The notes beneath the pieces were generated by a model, which saw only the letters and a program-made list of their open reading frames with translations, had not been told where the DNA came from and did no database searches. A stretch of DNA of 38,271 nt from Herbinix sp. (lineage in GTDB: Bacteria; Bacillota; Clostridia; Lachnospirales; Lachnospiraceae), in contig JAQZBD010000006.1 in NCBI GenBank assembly GCA_029239235.1, positions 1 through 38,271 of the forward strand. Direction: 5' to 3'. Shown piece after piece: positions 7,985 through 16,055 of the stretch. Each line of letters opens with the position of its first letter. Position 1 is the stretch's first letter. The position numbers and the translations under genes are program-made.

Positions 7985-9322
7985 TCACTGTGCTTTCTCT
8001 GTCAGTACAACCTCTACTTCTATTTCCTTTTCCGTATTCCCTGAGATACGCTTCGTACTTACTGTTATCTTATCACCGGGCTTATACGCGGAAATGATAT
8101 TATAAAAATTACTGGTACTAAGTACTGTTTGGTCATCAATACTAAGAATGATGTCCCCATCCCGAAGTCCTGCCTTAAAAGCCGGTGAATCTGCCAATAC
8201 CTCGTTAATATATATGCCACTGCTTACGGATTTCTGCTTTTTCGCATCCTCGGACATATCATCCGCTTTCACGCCAAAGTAGATTCTTGATTCCTGAATT
8301 CCCATTTGGATAATGATTGACTTTATTCTGCTGATACCTATCACCGTACTTAAATCATCATTCAAATCCTCTTTTAAGGTTCTTGTGATTAAACCCACAA
8401 TCTCACCGTCAAAATTAAGAATAATTCCATCACTATTATCATTGGCTACCATATTGGTATTAAACAAATCCAATCGATTATCTGTAATACAAGCACAGCT
8501 TCCTTTGCTGGTCACAATCCCGACATCCATAGAATTAATATGACCGTTTGGATTACCAATAGCAATCACCGGATTACCCACGGACACTCCGTAAGACTCT
8601 CCAAGATCTGCTACCTCTAGTCCGTCCACATGCAGGTCAGGTATGTCCATTATCTTAAGTGCAAGTAGTCCAATATTCAGTTCTGTTTCATAATCCTGCA
8701 ATGCCACATCAACATAGCTGGTATCCGAGAATTTGACGCGGATACTATCTGCGCCCTTTACTCGGTCAAGGCTGACCAGTATTAAATAATCCGAGGTATT
8801 GCTCGCAACAATAACACCGGTTGTATTAACCGTTTTCTCCGAAGCTCCAAACCAATCCTCAACCGGGAAGGTGCTTGTGATGGTGACAATTGACTTATCA
8901 ACTTTATTCACCATCTCGTTTATCTTATCATACATTGCCACATAATCTTCCACACTCACATCCAGCTTTTGTATTACTGTATTGGTTACAGTCTGTGATG
9001 ACTCTGTGGGCTGATTCGTTGTATTTTCAATACCTTCGTTCCCTGTGACAGTTGTTCCATTAGCCGTATTCTCCGCTTCTGCTTCCGGAGATATCGTCGG
9101 AAAATCTACGGGAGTTTTTGTTTCAAGATCTCCGCTTAAAAATTTATATAATTTTGGTGCAGCCAATACAAAAGTGGCCGCAGCAATAACTCCAAAGAGA
9201 ATTGCCAGGGAAACTGTCATAACAAGAGGAAACAGCTTTTTCTTCCATTTCCTGCGCTTATTTTCAATTACTTGCTCTTTGATAAATTCAAAGTTCTTAT
9301 TGTCTTTATCAATCTCAGACAT
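7985..9322 (-). CDS. Membrane-anchored HtrA-like protein with PDZ, catalytic triad degenerate
   Basis: This is a 445-residue protein: cytoplasmic N-terminus, one membrane helix (about 30-54), a Thr/Asn/Pro/Glu-rich linker (65-115), a trypsin-like HtrA/DegP fold (about 135-340) and a PDZ domain (about 345-440, including GLRDGDIILSIDDQ). The catalytic positions are altered. The usual TNxHVV segment reads ILVSLDRV (181-188), so the His is missing. The Asp of xTDLAVLK appears as Asn (about N216). The usual GNSGGP loop reads DNSDGI around S297. Only the Ser is kept. It may be a proteolytically inactive scaffold or sensor of misfolded cell-envelope proteins. The ribosome binding site AAGGAGAAAG precedes the ATG. 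Confidence 0.88.
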   Translation of the reverse strand: MSEIDKDNKNFEFIKEQVIENKRRKWKKKLFPLVMTVSLAILFGVIAAATFVLAAPKLYKFLSGDLETKTPVDFPTISPEAEAENTANGTTVTGNEGIENTTNQPTESSQTVTNTVIQKLDVSVEDYVAMYDKINEMVNKVDKSIVTITSTFPVEDWFGASEKTVNTTGVIVASNTSDYLILVSLDRVKGADSIRVKFSDTSYVDVALQDYETELNIGLLALKIMDIPDLHVDGLEVADLGESYGVSVGNPVIAIGNPNGHINSMDVGIVTSKGSCACITDNRLDLFNTNMVANDNSDGIILNFDGEIVGLITRTLKEDLNDDLSTVIGISRIKSIIIQMGIQESRIYFGVKADDMSEDAKKQKSVSSGIYINEVLADSPAFKAGLRDGDIILSIDDQTVLSTSNFYNIISAYKPGDKITVSTKRISGNTEKEIEVEVVLTEKAQ

Positions 9323-9756
9323 TTACTTTCTCCTTATGGAACTAGGGTTATTCTCTATGCTTTTATACTAATGCGTAAGATTTATTATACATCTCACATA
9401 TGAACATATTATGAATTAATTGTAAACACTAGGCTATAAGTCCCTTGGAAATAAATAACTTATCATTTTCTCTTCTGTGTAATTGTTATATTTTCCCATG
9501 CATAACTTAACATAGTTATATTACCATAGAACTATAAAATAATCCACTGAAACTTGTCGACCAAATGACACAGGGCAATTAAGCTCTAATAATCCCCCTT
9601 ACCTGTTTTCTATGGTATTCGTAAAATAATTTCCTTATTTTTATGTTTTATTTTCTTACAACATAAGGTAAAATAGAGATAGTACCTTTTATCTTGGAAA
9701 AAGAATGCCTTAGGGCATTGTATCATAATAAAATTTGGAAAGGCCTTTATAAAGTA
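9323..9756. other. AT-rich intergenic region between the divergent HtrA-like and mutS2 genes
   Basis: These 434 bases carry no convincing gene. A perfect TATAAT on the minus strand (9384-9389) may serve the HtrA-like gene, but no -35 is seen at normal spacing. TAAAAT at 9670-9675 may be a -10 for mutS2. A small hairpin, AATGCC/GGCATT, lies at about 9703-9718 in the mutS2 leader. Otherwise I see nothing. Confidence 0.5.
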
Positions 9757-12135
9757 ATGAACGAAAAAGCATTAAGAACCTTAGAGTACAATAAAATTAT
9801 AGATAAATTATCCTCCCTTGCCGGAACAAGCTTTGGTCGGGAGCTATGTAAGAATCTCTTGCCCACCTCAGATCTCAGTGAGATTAAGAGCCTTCAAAAG
9901 GAGACCTCTGACGCACTCTCAAGAAATCTTCGACGGGGCAGTGTATCCTTTAGCGGGATCCATGATATCAGACCCTCTCTTATGCGATTAAAGGTGGGTT
10001 CTGCCTTAAGTACAGTTGAGCTGCTTCACATTAGCTCGGATCTGGATGCTACACTTAGGTTAAAGTCTTATGGTGGTTATACCGGAAAGGATAATGAGGA
10101 ACAGACCGAAGATTCTCTTACGGAGTATTTTTCTAATCTTGAACCTCTTACGCCTTTGAACAACGAAATTAAACGCTGTATTATATCAGAAGAAGAGATA
10201 GCAGATGATGCAAGCTCTGCTCTAAAATCCATTCGCAGATCCATCCGTGTTGCAAATGACCGGATTCACAGTGAGCTCTCCTCCATTCTTAACTCCTCCA
10301 GAACCATGCTGCAGGATAATATCATTACTATGAGAAATGGTCGTTACTGCCTTCCGGTTCGTGCTGAATTCAAAAGTCAGTTTCAGGGCATGATTCATGA
10401 TCAGTCCTCAACCGGTTCCACTTTATTTGTTGAGCCAATGGCAATTGTTCGTCTGAATAACGAACTAAAAGAGCTATCCATCAAGGAACAGGAGGAAATC
10501 GAGAAGATTCTGGCAGATCTGAGTAATGTAGCTGCAGAATATACCGAGAATTTGGAATATAACTTTTCTACCTTATCAAAGCTTGATTTTATCTTCGCAA
10601 GAGCCTCTCTTTCAAAACAAATGAAAGGCTCTGAGCCTATGTTTAATTCAAAAGGGATTGTAAACATTAAGAAAGGACGCCATCCCTTAATTGATTCCAA
10701 AAAGGTGGTTCCCATTGACATTCATCTTGGCAGAGATTTCACCATGCTGATTATCACCGGCCCGAATACCGGCGGTAAGACAGTCACCTTGAAAACCGTG
10801 GGCTTGCTCACTTTAATGGGACAGGCGGGGCTTCATATTCCTGCCTTTGACGGTTCTGAGCTCTCCGTATTTGAAGAGGTTTATGCAGATATCGGAGACG
10901 AGCAAAGCATTGAACAGAGCTTAAGTACCTTCTCCTCTCATATGACGAATATTGTTAAGATCCTTGATCAGGCAGACGACCGCTCTCTGGTATTATTTGA
11001 TGAGTTGGGTGCCGGTACTGATCCGACCGAGGGTGCTGCTCTTGCCATGTCCATTCTCTCTCACCTGCATAAGAAGGGCATACGTGCCCTAGCAACTACA
11101 CATTATAGTGAATTAAAGATTTATGCTCTATCCACACCGGGCGTTACCAATGCGTCTTGTGAGTTTGATATAGAGACCTTGCGTCCGACTTATCGATTAT
11201 TAATCGGTATTCCGGGAAAAAGTAATGCATTTGCCATCTCCTCTAAGCTTGGTCTCCCGGATTATATTATCCATGACGCCAAAGAACGTATCGGCACTCA
11301 GGATAAGAGCTTTGAAGATGTAATCAGTGACCTGGAATCCAGTCGAATTACCCTTGAAAAGGAACAGGATGCGATTTCCAAATATAAGGCAGAAATTGAA
11401 CAGTTAAAGAAAAGCCTTGCCAGAAAAAATGAATCCTTTGATGCAAGCCGTGAGCGCATGCTAAATGAAGCAAAGGAACAAGCATCTAAGATCCTTAATG
11501 ATGCTAAGGATTATGCTGATCAAAGCATCCGTAAGTATAATAAATGGATGCAGACAGGCGGCAATATTAAGGACATGGAGTCTGAGCGAGGTGGTCTTCG
11601 CGAAAAGCTAAATGACCAACAAATGTCCCAGGTTAAAAAGGCTGCAACGCAGAAAAAGAGGACACAGGTAAAGGATCTCAGAGTAGGTACTCCGGTCAAC
11701 GTTATAAGTCTTGGCCTCAAGGGCACCATTAGTACTCTTCCTAATGCAAAGGGAGATCTCTATGTTCAGATGGGTATTTTAAGATCCCAGGTAAATATGA
11801 AGGATATTGAAATTCTTGAGGAAGAGCTGATCAACGAACCCGGTTCAAATAAAACTCAAAGCGGAAAGATTAAGATGTCTAAATCCGCCAGTATCCATCC
11901 GGATATTAATCTGATCGGTAAAACGGTGGACGAAGCTCTCCCAGAGCTGGATAAGTATCTGGACGACGCCTATCTTGCACATTTACCTCAGGTAACCGTA
12001 ATTCATGGCCGAGGTACCGGTGCGTTAAAGAATGCGGTTCATGCTCATCTAAAAAAATTGAAGTATGTGAAATCTTACCGGGTCGGTGGTTTTGGCGAAG
12101 GCGACCACGGTGTTACGATTGTTGAATTTAAGTAG
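9757..12135 (+). CDS. mutS2: MutS2 (MutS-like ATPase with Smr domain)
   Basis: This is a 792-residue MutS2, a homologue of mismatch repair MutS without the mismatch-recognition domain. In Firmicutes MutS2 acts on recombination intermediates and on collided ribosomes. The core/lever region (about 1-320) is followed by the ATPase with Walker A TGPNTGGKT (near 333-345) and Walker B LVLFDELGAGTD (near 412). Next come a long coiled coil (about 500-620), a KOW-like segment and the C-terminal Smr domain (about 717-792) with the HGRGTG motif. ATG 9757 (MNEKALRTLEYNKI) is the family's N-terminus; an in-frame TTG at 9694 only adds an unconserved stretch. A two-component pair follows 17 bases later on the same strand. 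Confidence 0.95.
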   Translation: MNEKALRTLEYNKIIDKLSSLAGTSFGRELCKNLLPTSDLSEIKSLQKETSDALSRNLRRGSVSFSGIHDIRPSLMRLKVGSALSTVELLHISSDLDATLRLKSYGGYTGKDNEEQTEDSLTEYFSNLEPLTPLNNEIKRCIISEEEIADDASSALKSIRRSIRVANDRIHSELSSILNSSRTMLQDNIITMRNGRYCLPVRAEFKSQFQGMIHDQSSTGSTLFVEPMAIVRLNNELKELSIKEQEEIEKILADLSNVAAEYTENLEYNFSTLSKLDFIFARASLSKQMKGSEPMFNSKGIVNIKKGRHPLIDSKKVVPIDIHLGRDFTMLIITGPNTGGKTVTLKTVGLLTLMGQAGLHIPAFDGSELSVFEEVYADIGDEQSIEQSLSTFSSHMTNIVKILDQADDRSLVLFDELGAGTDPTEGAALAMSILSHLHKKGIRALATTHYSELKIYALSTPGVTNASCEFDIETLRPTYRLLIGIPGKSNAFAISSKLGLPDYIIHDAKERIGTQDKSFEDVISDLESSRITLEKEQDAISKYKAEIEQLKKSLARKNESFDASRERMLNEAKEQASKILNDAKDYADQSIRKYNKWMQTGGNIKDMESERGGLREKLNDQQMSQVKKAATQKKRTQVKDLRVGTPVNVISLGLKGTISTLPNAKGDLYVQMGILRSQVNMKDIEILEEELINEPGSNKTQSGKIKMSKSASIHPDINLIGKTVDEALPELDKYLDDAYLAHLPQVTVIHGRGTGALKNAVHAHLKKLKYVKSYRVGGFGEGDHGVTIVEFK

Positions 12136-12152
12136 CTTGAAAGGAGCAGCTC

Positions 12153-12875
12153 ATGATCGCAAAGCAGAAAATAATGGTTGTTGATGATGATGTCAATATC
12201 GCTGAACTTATATCACTCTATTTAACAAAGGAGTGCTTTGATACCTTAATTGTAAATGATGGAGAGGCGGCAATTAAGCAGTTTGCTATCTATCAGCCAA
12301 ATCTGGTATTACTGGATTTGATGCTGCCCGGCATTGACGGCTATGAGGTATGCCGTGAAATCAGAAAAAACTCAAAAGTACCAATCATCATGCTTTCAGC
12401 GAAGGGAGAAATCTTTGATAAGGTTCTTGGACTGGAATTGGGCGCAGATGATTATATCATTAAGCCTTTTGATTCGAAAGAGCTTGTCGCGAGAGCCAGG
12501 GCTGTTTTAAGACGTTTTCAGCCGGAAATTAAGGAAGAGGATGTATCCGCTCCTGCTCCGACCGGTAACTATGTGTCTTATCCTGATTTAATGATTAATT
12601 TAAGCAATTACTCCGTTCAGTATTATGGCTCAACCATAGAAATGCCTCCAAAAGAGCTTGAGCTCCTATACTTTTTAGCATCTAATCCGAATCAAGTGTT
12701 CACCAGAGAGCAGCTTCTGGATCATATCTGGGGATATGAATACTTTGGTGATACCAGAACTGTGGATGTTCATATTAAACGTCTTAGAGAAAAGATTAAA
12801 GATCATCAACAGTGGAGCTTAGCAACCGTTTGGGGCATTGGTTATAAATTCGAAGCAAAGACTACAAAGAGATAG
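12153..12875 (+). CDS. OmpR/PhoB-family response regulator
   Basis: This is a 240-residue response regulator. The receiver has acidic D11-D13, phosphoacceptor D55 in LLDLMLPG, S82 and K104 in IIKPFD. The winged-helix output domain (about 140-235) includes FTREQLLDHIWGYEY, VDVHIKRLREKI and the final WGIGYKFE. AAAGGAGC sits eight bases before the ATG. It lies 17 bases after mutS2 and directly before its kinase, so mutS2-regulator-kinase probably forms one transcript. The domain wording resembles the WalR/PhoP/YycF type. The regulon is unknown. Confidence 0.95.
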   Translation: MIAKQKIMVVDDDVNIAELISLYLTKECFDTLIVNDGEAAIKQFAIYQPNLVLLDLMLPGIDGYEVCREIRKNSKVPIIMLSAKGEIFDKVLGLELGADDYIIKPFDSKELVARARAVLRRFQPEIKEEDVSAPAPTGNYVSYPDLMINLSNYSVQYYGSTIEMPPKELELLYFLASNPNQVFTREQLLDHIWGYEYFGDTRTVDVHIKRLREKIKDHQQWSLATVWGIGYKFEAKTTKR

Positions 12876-12891
12876 AAGGGCTGGTGTTTCC

Positions 12892-14307
12892 ATGAAAAAG
12901 ACCTTATGGTCAAGGCTAATTGTATGCTTCTTGTTCGTAGGGGTATTAGTTTTTTTGCTTTTGAATACATATGGTGTTAATTTCCTGGAAAAGCAATTAA
13001 GAGCCGAAAAGCTGATTCAACTTGAAAAGGAAGCTAAACTCATATCAGCAGAATATATTAATAATTATTATGATAGTAATTTAACCTTAGAAGATTTAAA
13101 AACACAATTAAAATCCATAGAAACCTTCCTTGGCATACGGGTATGGATCGTAAATACCGCTGGGAATATTGTTGCCGATTCCTCTTCTTCCAATCGGGCT
13201 ATGGGAAAAAATATTTTGGATTTAAATCCAGAGTTCCTGGAGCATGTCATTAATGATAACAACTATTTCAGCGGAATTTTTAGTGAACCAATGCTCAGCT
13301 ATACAAAGACCTTGGATTATAACCAACGTATCCGTGGATATATTGTCTTACTCACTTCCCAAAACGGGATTACAAAGGACACTACAAAGTATATTGATGT
13401 TGTAAATATCTGTCTTTTGGTATTTATGCCCTTATTGTTTTTAATGTTTCTTTATTTATATTACATCACAGCAATACCACTTCAGAACCTAACGAAAGCT
13501 GCTATGAAATACAGTTCCGGTAATTATAATTATACTTTGAAGCAGAAGGGTCTAAGTGAATATCGGGATCTTGGTGATGCCATATCCTTTATGGCTGGTG
13601 AGCTTGGCAAGCTGGACGACTACCAAAAGAAATTTGTTGCTAATATCTCCCACGATTTTCGCTCTCCTTTAACCTCAATTAAAGGCTTTGCAGAGGCAAT
13701 CAAGGACGGCACCATACCTCACGAGATGCAGGATCGGTATTTGGATATTATTTTGTTTGAAACGGAGCGATTAACAAAGCTAACCTCCAATCTATTAGAA
13801 TTAAATAGCTTTGAGACAAAGGGCAATGGTAACTTCCTAGATATAACCTCCTTTGATATTAACAATATCATAAAAAAGACGGCAGAAAGCTTTGAAGGCC
13901 GCTGCCGTGACAAAAAGATTACACTAAATTTGATCTTCTCCTCCAAGGAAATGCTAGTGGATGCTGACATGGGAAAAATCCAGCAGGTGCTTTATAACCT
14001 GATTGATAATGCCATTAAGTTTAGTCACGCCAACTCCAAGATCAGGGTATCCACAGAAGAGAAGGGTGATAAAATATTCATTTCTGTCAAGGATTATGGT
14101 GTTGGTATTCCAAAGGAATCCATTAAGAAGATCTGGGAACGCTTTTATAAAACTGATCCCTCCAGAGGTAAGGATAAGCGAGGCACAGGTCTTGGCTTGT
14201 CCATTACCAAGGAAATCATTCAAGCTCATAATGAGAATATTAATGTTATCAGTACCGAAGGAGTCGGCACCGAGTTTATATTTTCATTAACTAAAACATC
14301 AGAATAG
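12892..14307 (+). CDS. Sensor histidine kinase with HAMP domain
   Basis: This is a kinase of about 471 residues: TM1 (9-28), an extracytoplasmic sensor of about 140 residues, TM2 (about 168-190), HAMP, a HisKA domain with H254 in NISHDFRSPLTS, and HATPase_c with DNAIKFSH, DYGVGIP and GTGLGLSI. I start at ATG 12892 (MKKTLWSRL), preceded by AAGGG after the regulator stop; the open frame further upstream overlaps the regulator and is not needed. The partner is the regulator at 12153-12875. The external loop looks PAS/Cache-like (GIRVWIVNTAGNIVADS), so the signal is probably extracellular. A strong terminator follows. Confidence 0.94.
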   Translation: MKKTLWSRLIVCFLFVGVLVFLLLNTYGVNFLEKQLRAEKLIQLEKEAKLISAEYINNYYDSNLTLEDLKTQLKSIETFLGIRVWIVNTAGNIVADSSSSNRAMGKNILDLNPEFLEHVINDNNYFSGIFSEPMLSYTKTLDYNQRIRGYIVLLTSQNGITKDTTKYIDVVNICLLVFMPLLFLMFLYLYYITAIPLQNLTKAAMKYSSGNYNYTLKQKGLSEYRDLGDAISFMAGELGKLDDYQKKFVANISHDFRSPLTSIKGFAEAIKDGTIPHEMQDRYLDIILFETERLTKLTSNLLELNSFETKGNGNFLDITSFDINNIIKKTAESFEGRCRDKKITLNLIFSSKEMLVDADMGKIQQVLYNLIDNAIKFSHANSKIRVSTEEKGDKIFISVKDYGVGIPKESIKKIWERFYKTDPSRGKDKRGTGLGLSITKEIIQAHNENINVISTEGVGTEFIFSLTKTSE

Positions 14308-14309
14308 CT

Positions 14310-14342
14310 ATAGAGTGCTGAGTCATCGGCACTCTATTTTTT
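14310..14342 (+). terminator. Intrinsic terminator of the mutS2 operon
   Basis: The stem ATAGAGTGCTGA (14310-14321) pairs with TCGGCACTCTAT (14326-14337) through one G-U, with a GTCA loop and a following run of T to 14342. It starts three bases after the kinase stop. Confidence 0.9.
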
Positions 14343-14399
14343 GCACTTAAGTACTTTCCTGAGAATCTTAATTATTTTCTAATTGTACAATTTCCCTAT

Positions 14400-14415
14400 A
14401 AAATAGTACTATTTT
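14400..14415. repeat. 16-bp perfect palindrome
   Basis: AAAATAGTACTATTTT reads the same on both strands. It sits between the kinase terminator and the small toxin-like gene, about 130 bases upstream of that gene. It could be an operator; nothing else supports this. Confidence 0.35.
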
Positions 14416-14514
14416 CAGTATTTTCACAATATTAAAATGTTAGCTTTTCCTTGCTTTATTTGTTATCATTATTGTGTAAATCAAGAGGAGAATGTAGGGA
14501 TGCATTTTCTGTTT

Positions 14515-14545
14515 ATTGCCCTCGATTAAATAGAAAGAGGGTGAT
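14515..14545 (+). promoter_or_regulatory. SD-sequestering hairpin in the toxin leader
   Basis: ATTGCCCTC (14515-14523) can pair with GAGGGTGAT (14537-14545) over nine positions, two of them G-U. The right arm contains the ribosome binding site GAGGGTG of the small peptide gene. Hidden ribosome binding sites are typical of type I toxin mRNAs. Confidence 0.6.
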
Positions 14546-14549
14546 GCCT

Positions 14550-14630
14550 ATGAATACAATTGAAGTTCTGACTTTATTGTTGGTTATCTTCGCGGCATTG
14601 TCTTATATAGATAATAAGCATAAAAAATAA
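14550..14630 (+). CDS. Small hydrophobic peptide, likely type I toxin (holin-like family)
   Basis: This gene encodes 26 residues: start MNTIEVLTLLLVIFAAL, then SYIDN and a lysine-rich end KHKK. It has one membrane helix (about 6-20) followed by a polar, positively charged tail, the pattern of the putative holin-like toxin family (Hol_Tox) and of type I toxins such as TxpA or BsrG. AGAGGGTG lies about seven bases before ATG 14550; an in-frame ATG at 14544 is less well spaced. The ribosome binding site can be hidden in a hairpin. The 3' end of its transcript is overlapped by a convergent RNA with a consensus promoter (14622-14708, minus), which fits an antisense antitoxin. Family assignment is by pattern, so it is moderately sure. 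Confidence 0.7.
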   Translation: MNTIEVLTLLLVIFAALSYIDNKHKK

Positions 14631-14660
14631 GCATCCCACCGTCCAAGTATGATGCTTATT
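14622..14660 (-). terminator. Terminator of the antisense RNA
   Basis: Perfect 10-bp arms AATAAGCATC (14626-14635) and GATGCTTATT (14651-14660) are followed by a T6 tract on the minus strand (14622-14627 read in reverse). It overlaps the stop codon of the toxin gene. Confidence 0.75.
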
Positions 14661-14708
14661 CGTTAATACATATAAGGGCATCAGATTTTGCATCTGAGTA
14701 CCTTTTCT
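14622..14708 (-). ncRNA. Predicted antisense antitoxin RNA
   Basis: Predicted RNA of about 85-90 bases on the minus strand. The promoter TTGATT-N17-TATAAT lies just upstream. The RNA would start near 14708, contain a small stem (TCAGAT/ATCTGA) and end at a hairpin with 10-bp perfect arms (14651-14660 and 14626-14635) followed by TTTTTT. It is fully complementary to the 3' part of the toxin mRNA, including its last codons. This is the arrangement of txpA/ratA-type type I systems. Exact ends are inferred. Confidence 0.65.
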
Positions 14709-14714
14709 GTCTTG

Positions 14715-14743
14715 ATTATACATCAGGGTGCTTGTTAAATCAA
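14715..14743 (-). promoter_or_regulatory. Consensus promoter of the antisense RNA
   Basis: On the minus strand TTGATT (14738-14743), a 17-base spacer, then a perfect TATAAT (14715-14720). The -35 and most of the spacer lie inside the stem-loop of the toxin terminator (14725-14754), a very compact overlap. Confidence 0.75.
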
Positions 14744-14754
14744 GCACCCTTTTT
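14725..14754 (+). terminator. Terminator of the toxin mRNA
   Basis: AGGGTGCTTG (14725-14734) and CAAGCACCCT (14741-14750) pair perfectly around a six-base loop and are followed by TTTT. It is the first strong plus-strand terminator after the toxin-like gene. On the minus strand it would also help to end trmL transcription. Confidence 0.8.
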
Positions 14755-14809
14755 ACTTAATAATCATTTTTTAGTAACTATGATAATTTTTTATTACTAT
14801 AAATAAAGG

Positions 14810-15307
14810 TTAAGCCTCATCCCAACTATACTTATGAAGCTTTCCGTCCATACGCATTCCTTCAAAATTATTCTGCCTCAATGCCTCATACAGAATAATT
14901 GCCACCGAATTTCCCAGGTTTAACGACCTAATATCACCAACCATGGGGATTCGGATGGTATTATCTTTATTATCAAGTAACAGCTCCTCAGGAATTCCTG
15001 CACTTTCCTTACCAAACATAATGTAGCAGTCAGGATCATATTCCACATGGGTATAGGAGTGCTGAGCCTTGGTTGTAGCCATATAGATCTTAGCATTTGG
15101 GTTCTTATCTAAAAAGTCCTGGTAATTATCATAAACAGTTACATCAAGATCCTTCCAGTAGTCCAGACCTGCTCGTTTAATCTCTTTTTCACTCAGGCGA
15201 AACCCCATGGGTTCGATGAGGTGAAGTCTTGTTCCCGTTGCCACACAGGTTCTTCCGATGTTACCTGTGTTAGCAGGTATCTCAGGCTCTAACAATACGA
15301 TATTCAA
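14810..15307 (-). CDS. trmL: tRNA (cytidine/uridine-34-2'-O)-methyltransferase TrmL
   Basis: This is a 165-residue SPOUT (TrmH/SpoU family) methyltransferase that methylates the 2'-O of the wobble base in certain leucine tRNAs. Family motifs are NTGNIGRTC near the N-terminus, FGKESAGIPEELL in the middle and RSLNLGNSVAIILYEALRQ at the C-terminus, which form the trefoil-knot SAM site. The length is that of minimal TrmL/YibK proteins. The start is TTG at 15305-15307, with GGAGG eight bases upstream. The AT-rich hairpin TAGTAA/TTACTA after the stop is too weak to call a terminator. Confidence 0.94.
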   Translation of the reverse strand: MNIVLLEPEIPANTGNIGRTCVATGTRLHLIEPMGFRLSEKEIKRAGLDYWKDLDVTVYDNYQDFLDKNPNAKIYMATTKAQHSYTHVEYDPDCYIMFGKESAGIPEELLLDNKDNTIRIPMVGDIRSLNLGNSVAIILYEALRQNNFEGMRMDGKLHKYSWDEA

Positions 15308-15417
15308 TATTCTAACCTCCGTACTCTTATCATCTTTTTCAATAGTCTAATCTTATTTACTCCATCTAATTCATACGTTTTATTAACTCACAGCTCTTTT
15401 CATACTTATTAAGTAAA

Positions 15418-15444
15418 AGAAAAAAGGTGAACTAATCACCTTTT
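15418..15444 (-). terminator. Terminator overlapping the cheX stop codon
   Basis: AAAAGGTGA (15422-15430) and TCACCTTTT (15436-15444) form a nine-bp stem with a five-base loop. On the minus strand it ends in a T-run. The cheX stop codon (15432-15434) is in the loop, so the last codons of cheX are part of the terminator. Confidence 0.75.
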
Positions 15445-15902
15445 ATTGCTATATTAATCTCAATTGTTTTATTCTCTTCATAAATTAATGGAACACAGAT
15501 ATTGGATGCATAATTCGTTGTAAAAGACATTGATCCATTCGCTACCGTCGGTGGTGTTATATCAATTGCAATTCCCTTGGTGGAGAATACTGTTGCTGTA
15601 TTGCCCATGATCATATTACCTAATTCACTTATCGCACTTTTTGCCAAATCATCCATTACAGTAATCGGCATCATTATCATTTTTGATGCTATATCGCAGG
15701 CAACTTCATTACTAAAGGCAATGATTGCTTGTCCTTTCATCTCGCCGGTGAAACCAATTAAAATAATTAATGTATCTTCAAAAAATGCTGGATTTTTAAT
15801 GTATGGTTTTCCAATCTTCGCATCGATAAAGCACATATCCTTCAGTACCTTTGTTGATGCCATTAAGAATGGATTAATATGTTCAACATTAACATTGGGC
15901 AT
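15432..15902 (-). CDS. cheX: CheX-like CheY-P phosphatase
   Basis: This is a 156-residue chemotaxis phosphatase of the CheC/CheX family, which dephosphorylates CheY-P. The signature SAISELGNMIMGN carries the catalytic Glu and Asn (ExxN). Length and single motif fit CheX rather than the two-motif CheC. ATG 15902 (MPNVNVEHINPFL) has a perfect AGGAGGTG upstream; the open frame beyond it (to 15956) has no support. The gene stands alone and is ended by a terminator that includes its stop codon. Together with the MCP at 33147-35054 it suggests a motile, chemotactic cell. An alternative CheY-like target cannot be excluded. Confidence 0.9.
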   Translation of the reverse strand: MPNVNVEHINPFLMASTKVLKDMCFIDAKIGKPYIKNPAFFEDTLIILIGFTGEMKGQAIIAFSNEVACDIASKMIMMPITVMDDLAKSAISELGNMIMGNTATVFSTKGIAIDITPPTVANGSMSFTTNYASNICVPLIYEENKTIEINIAIKGD

Positions 15903-16055
15903 TACAACACCTCCTAGTATCTCTTTCGTCTCTTTCCACATTGTAACACATATCACACTTATATTTCAACTATTATAGTCAATATATCGAGCTAATCCGG
16001 CTTATTCCGCCATAGTTTTCAAATAATTGGCACAATTATTACTATATCATATAAA

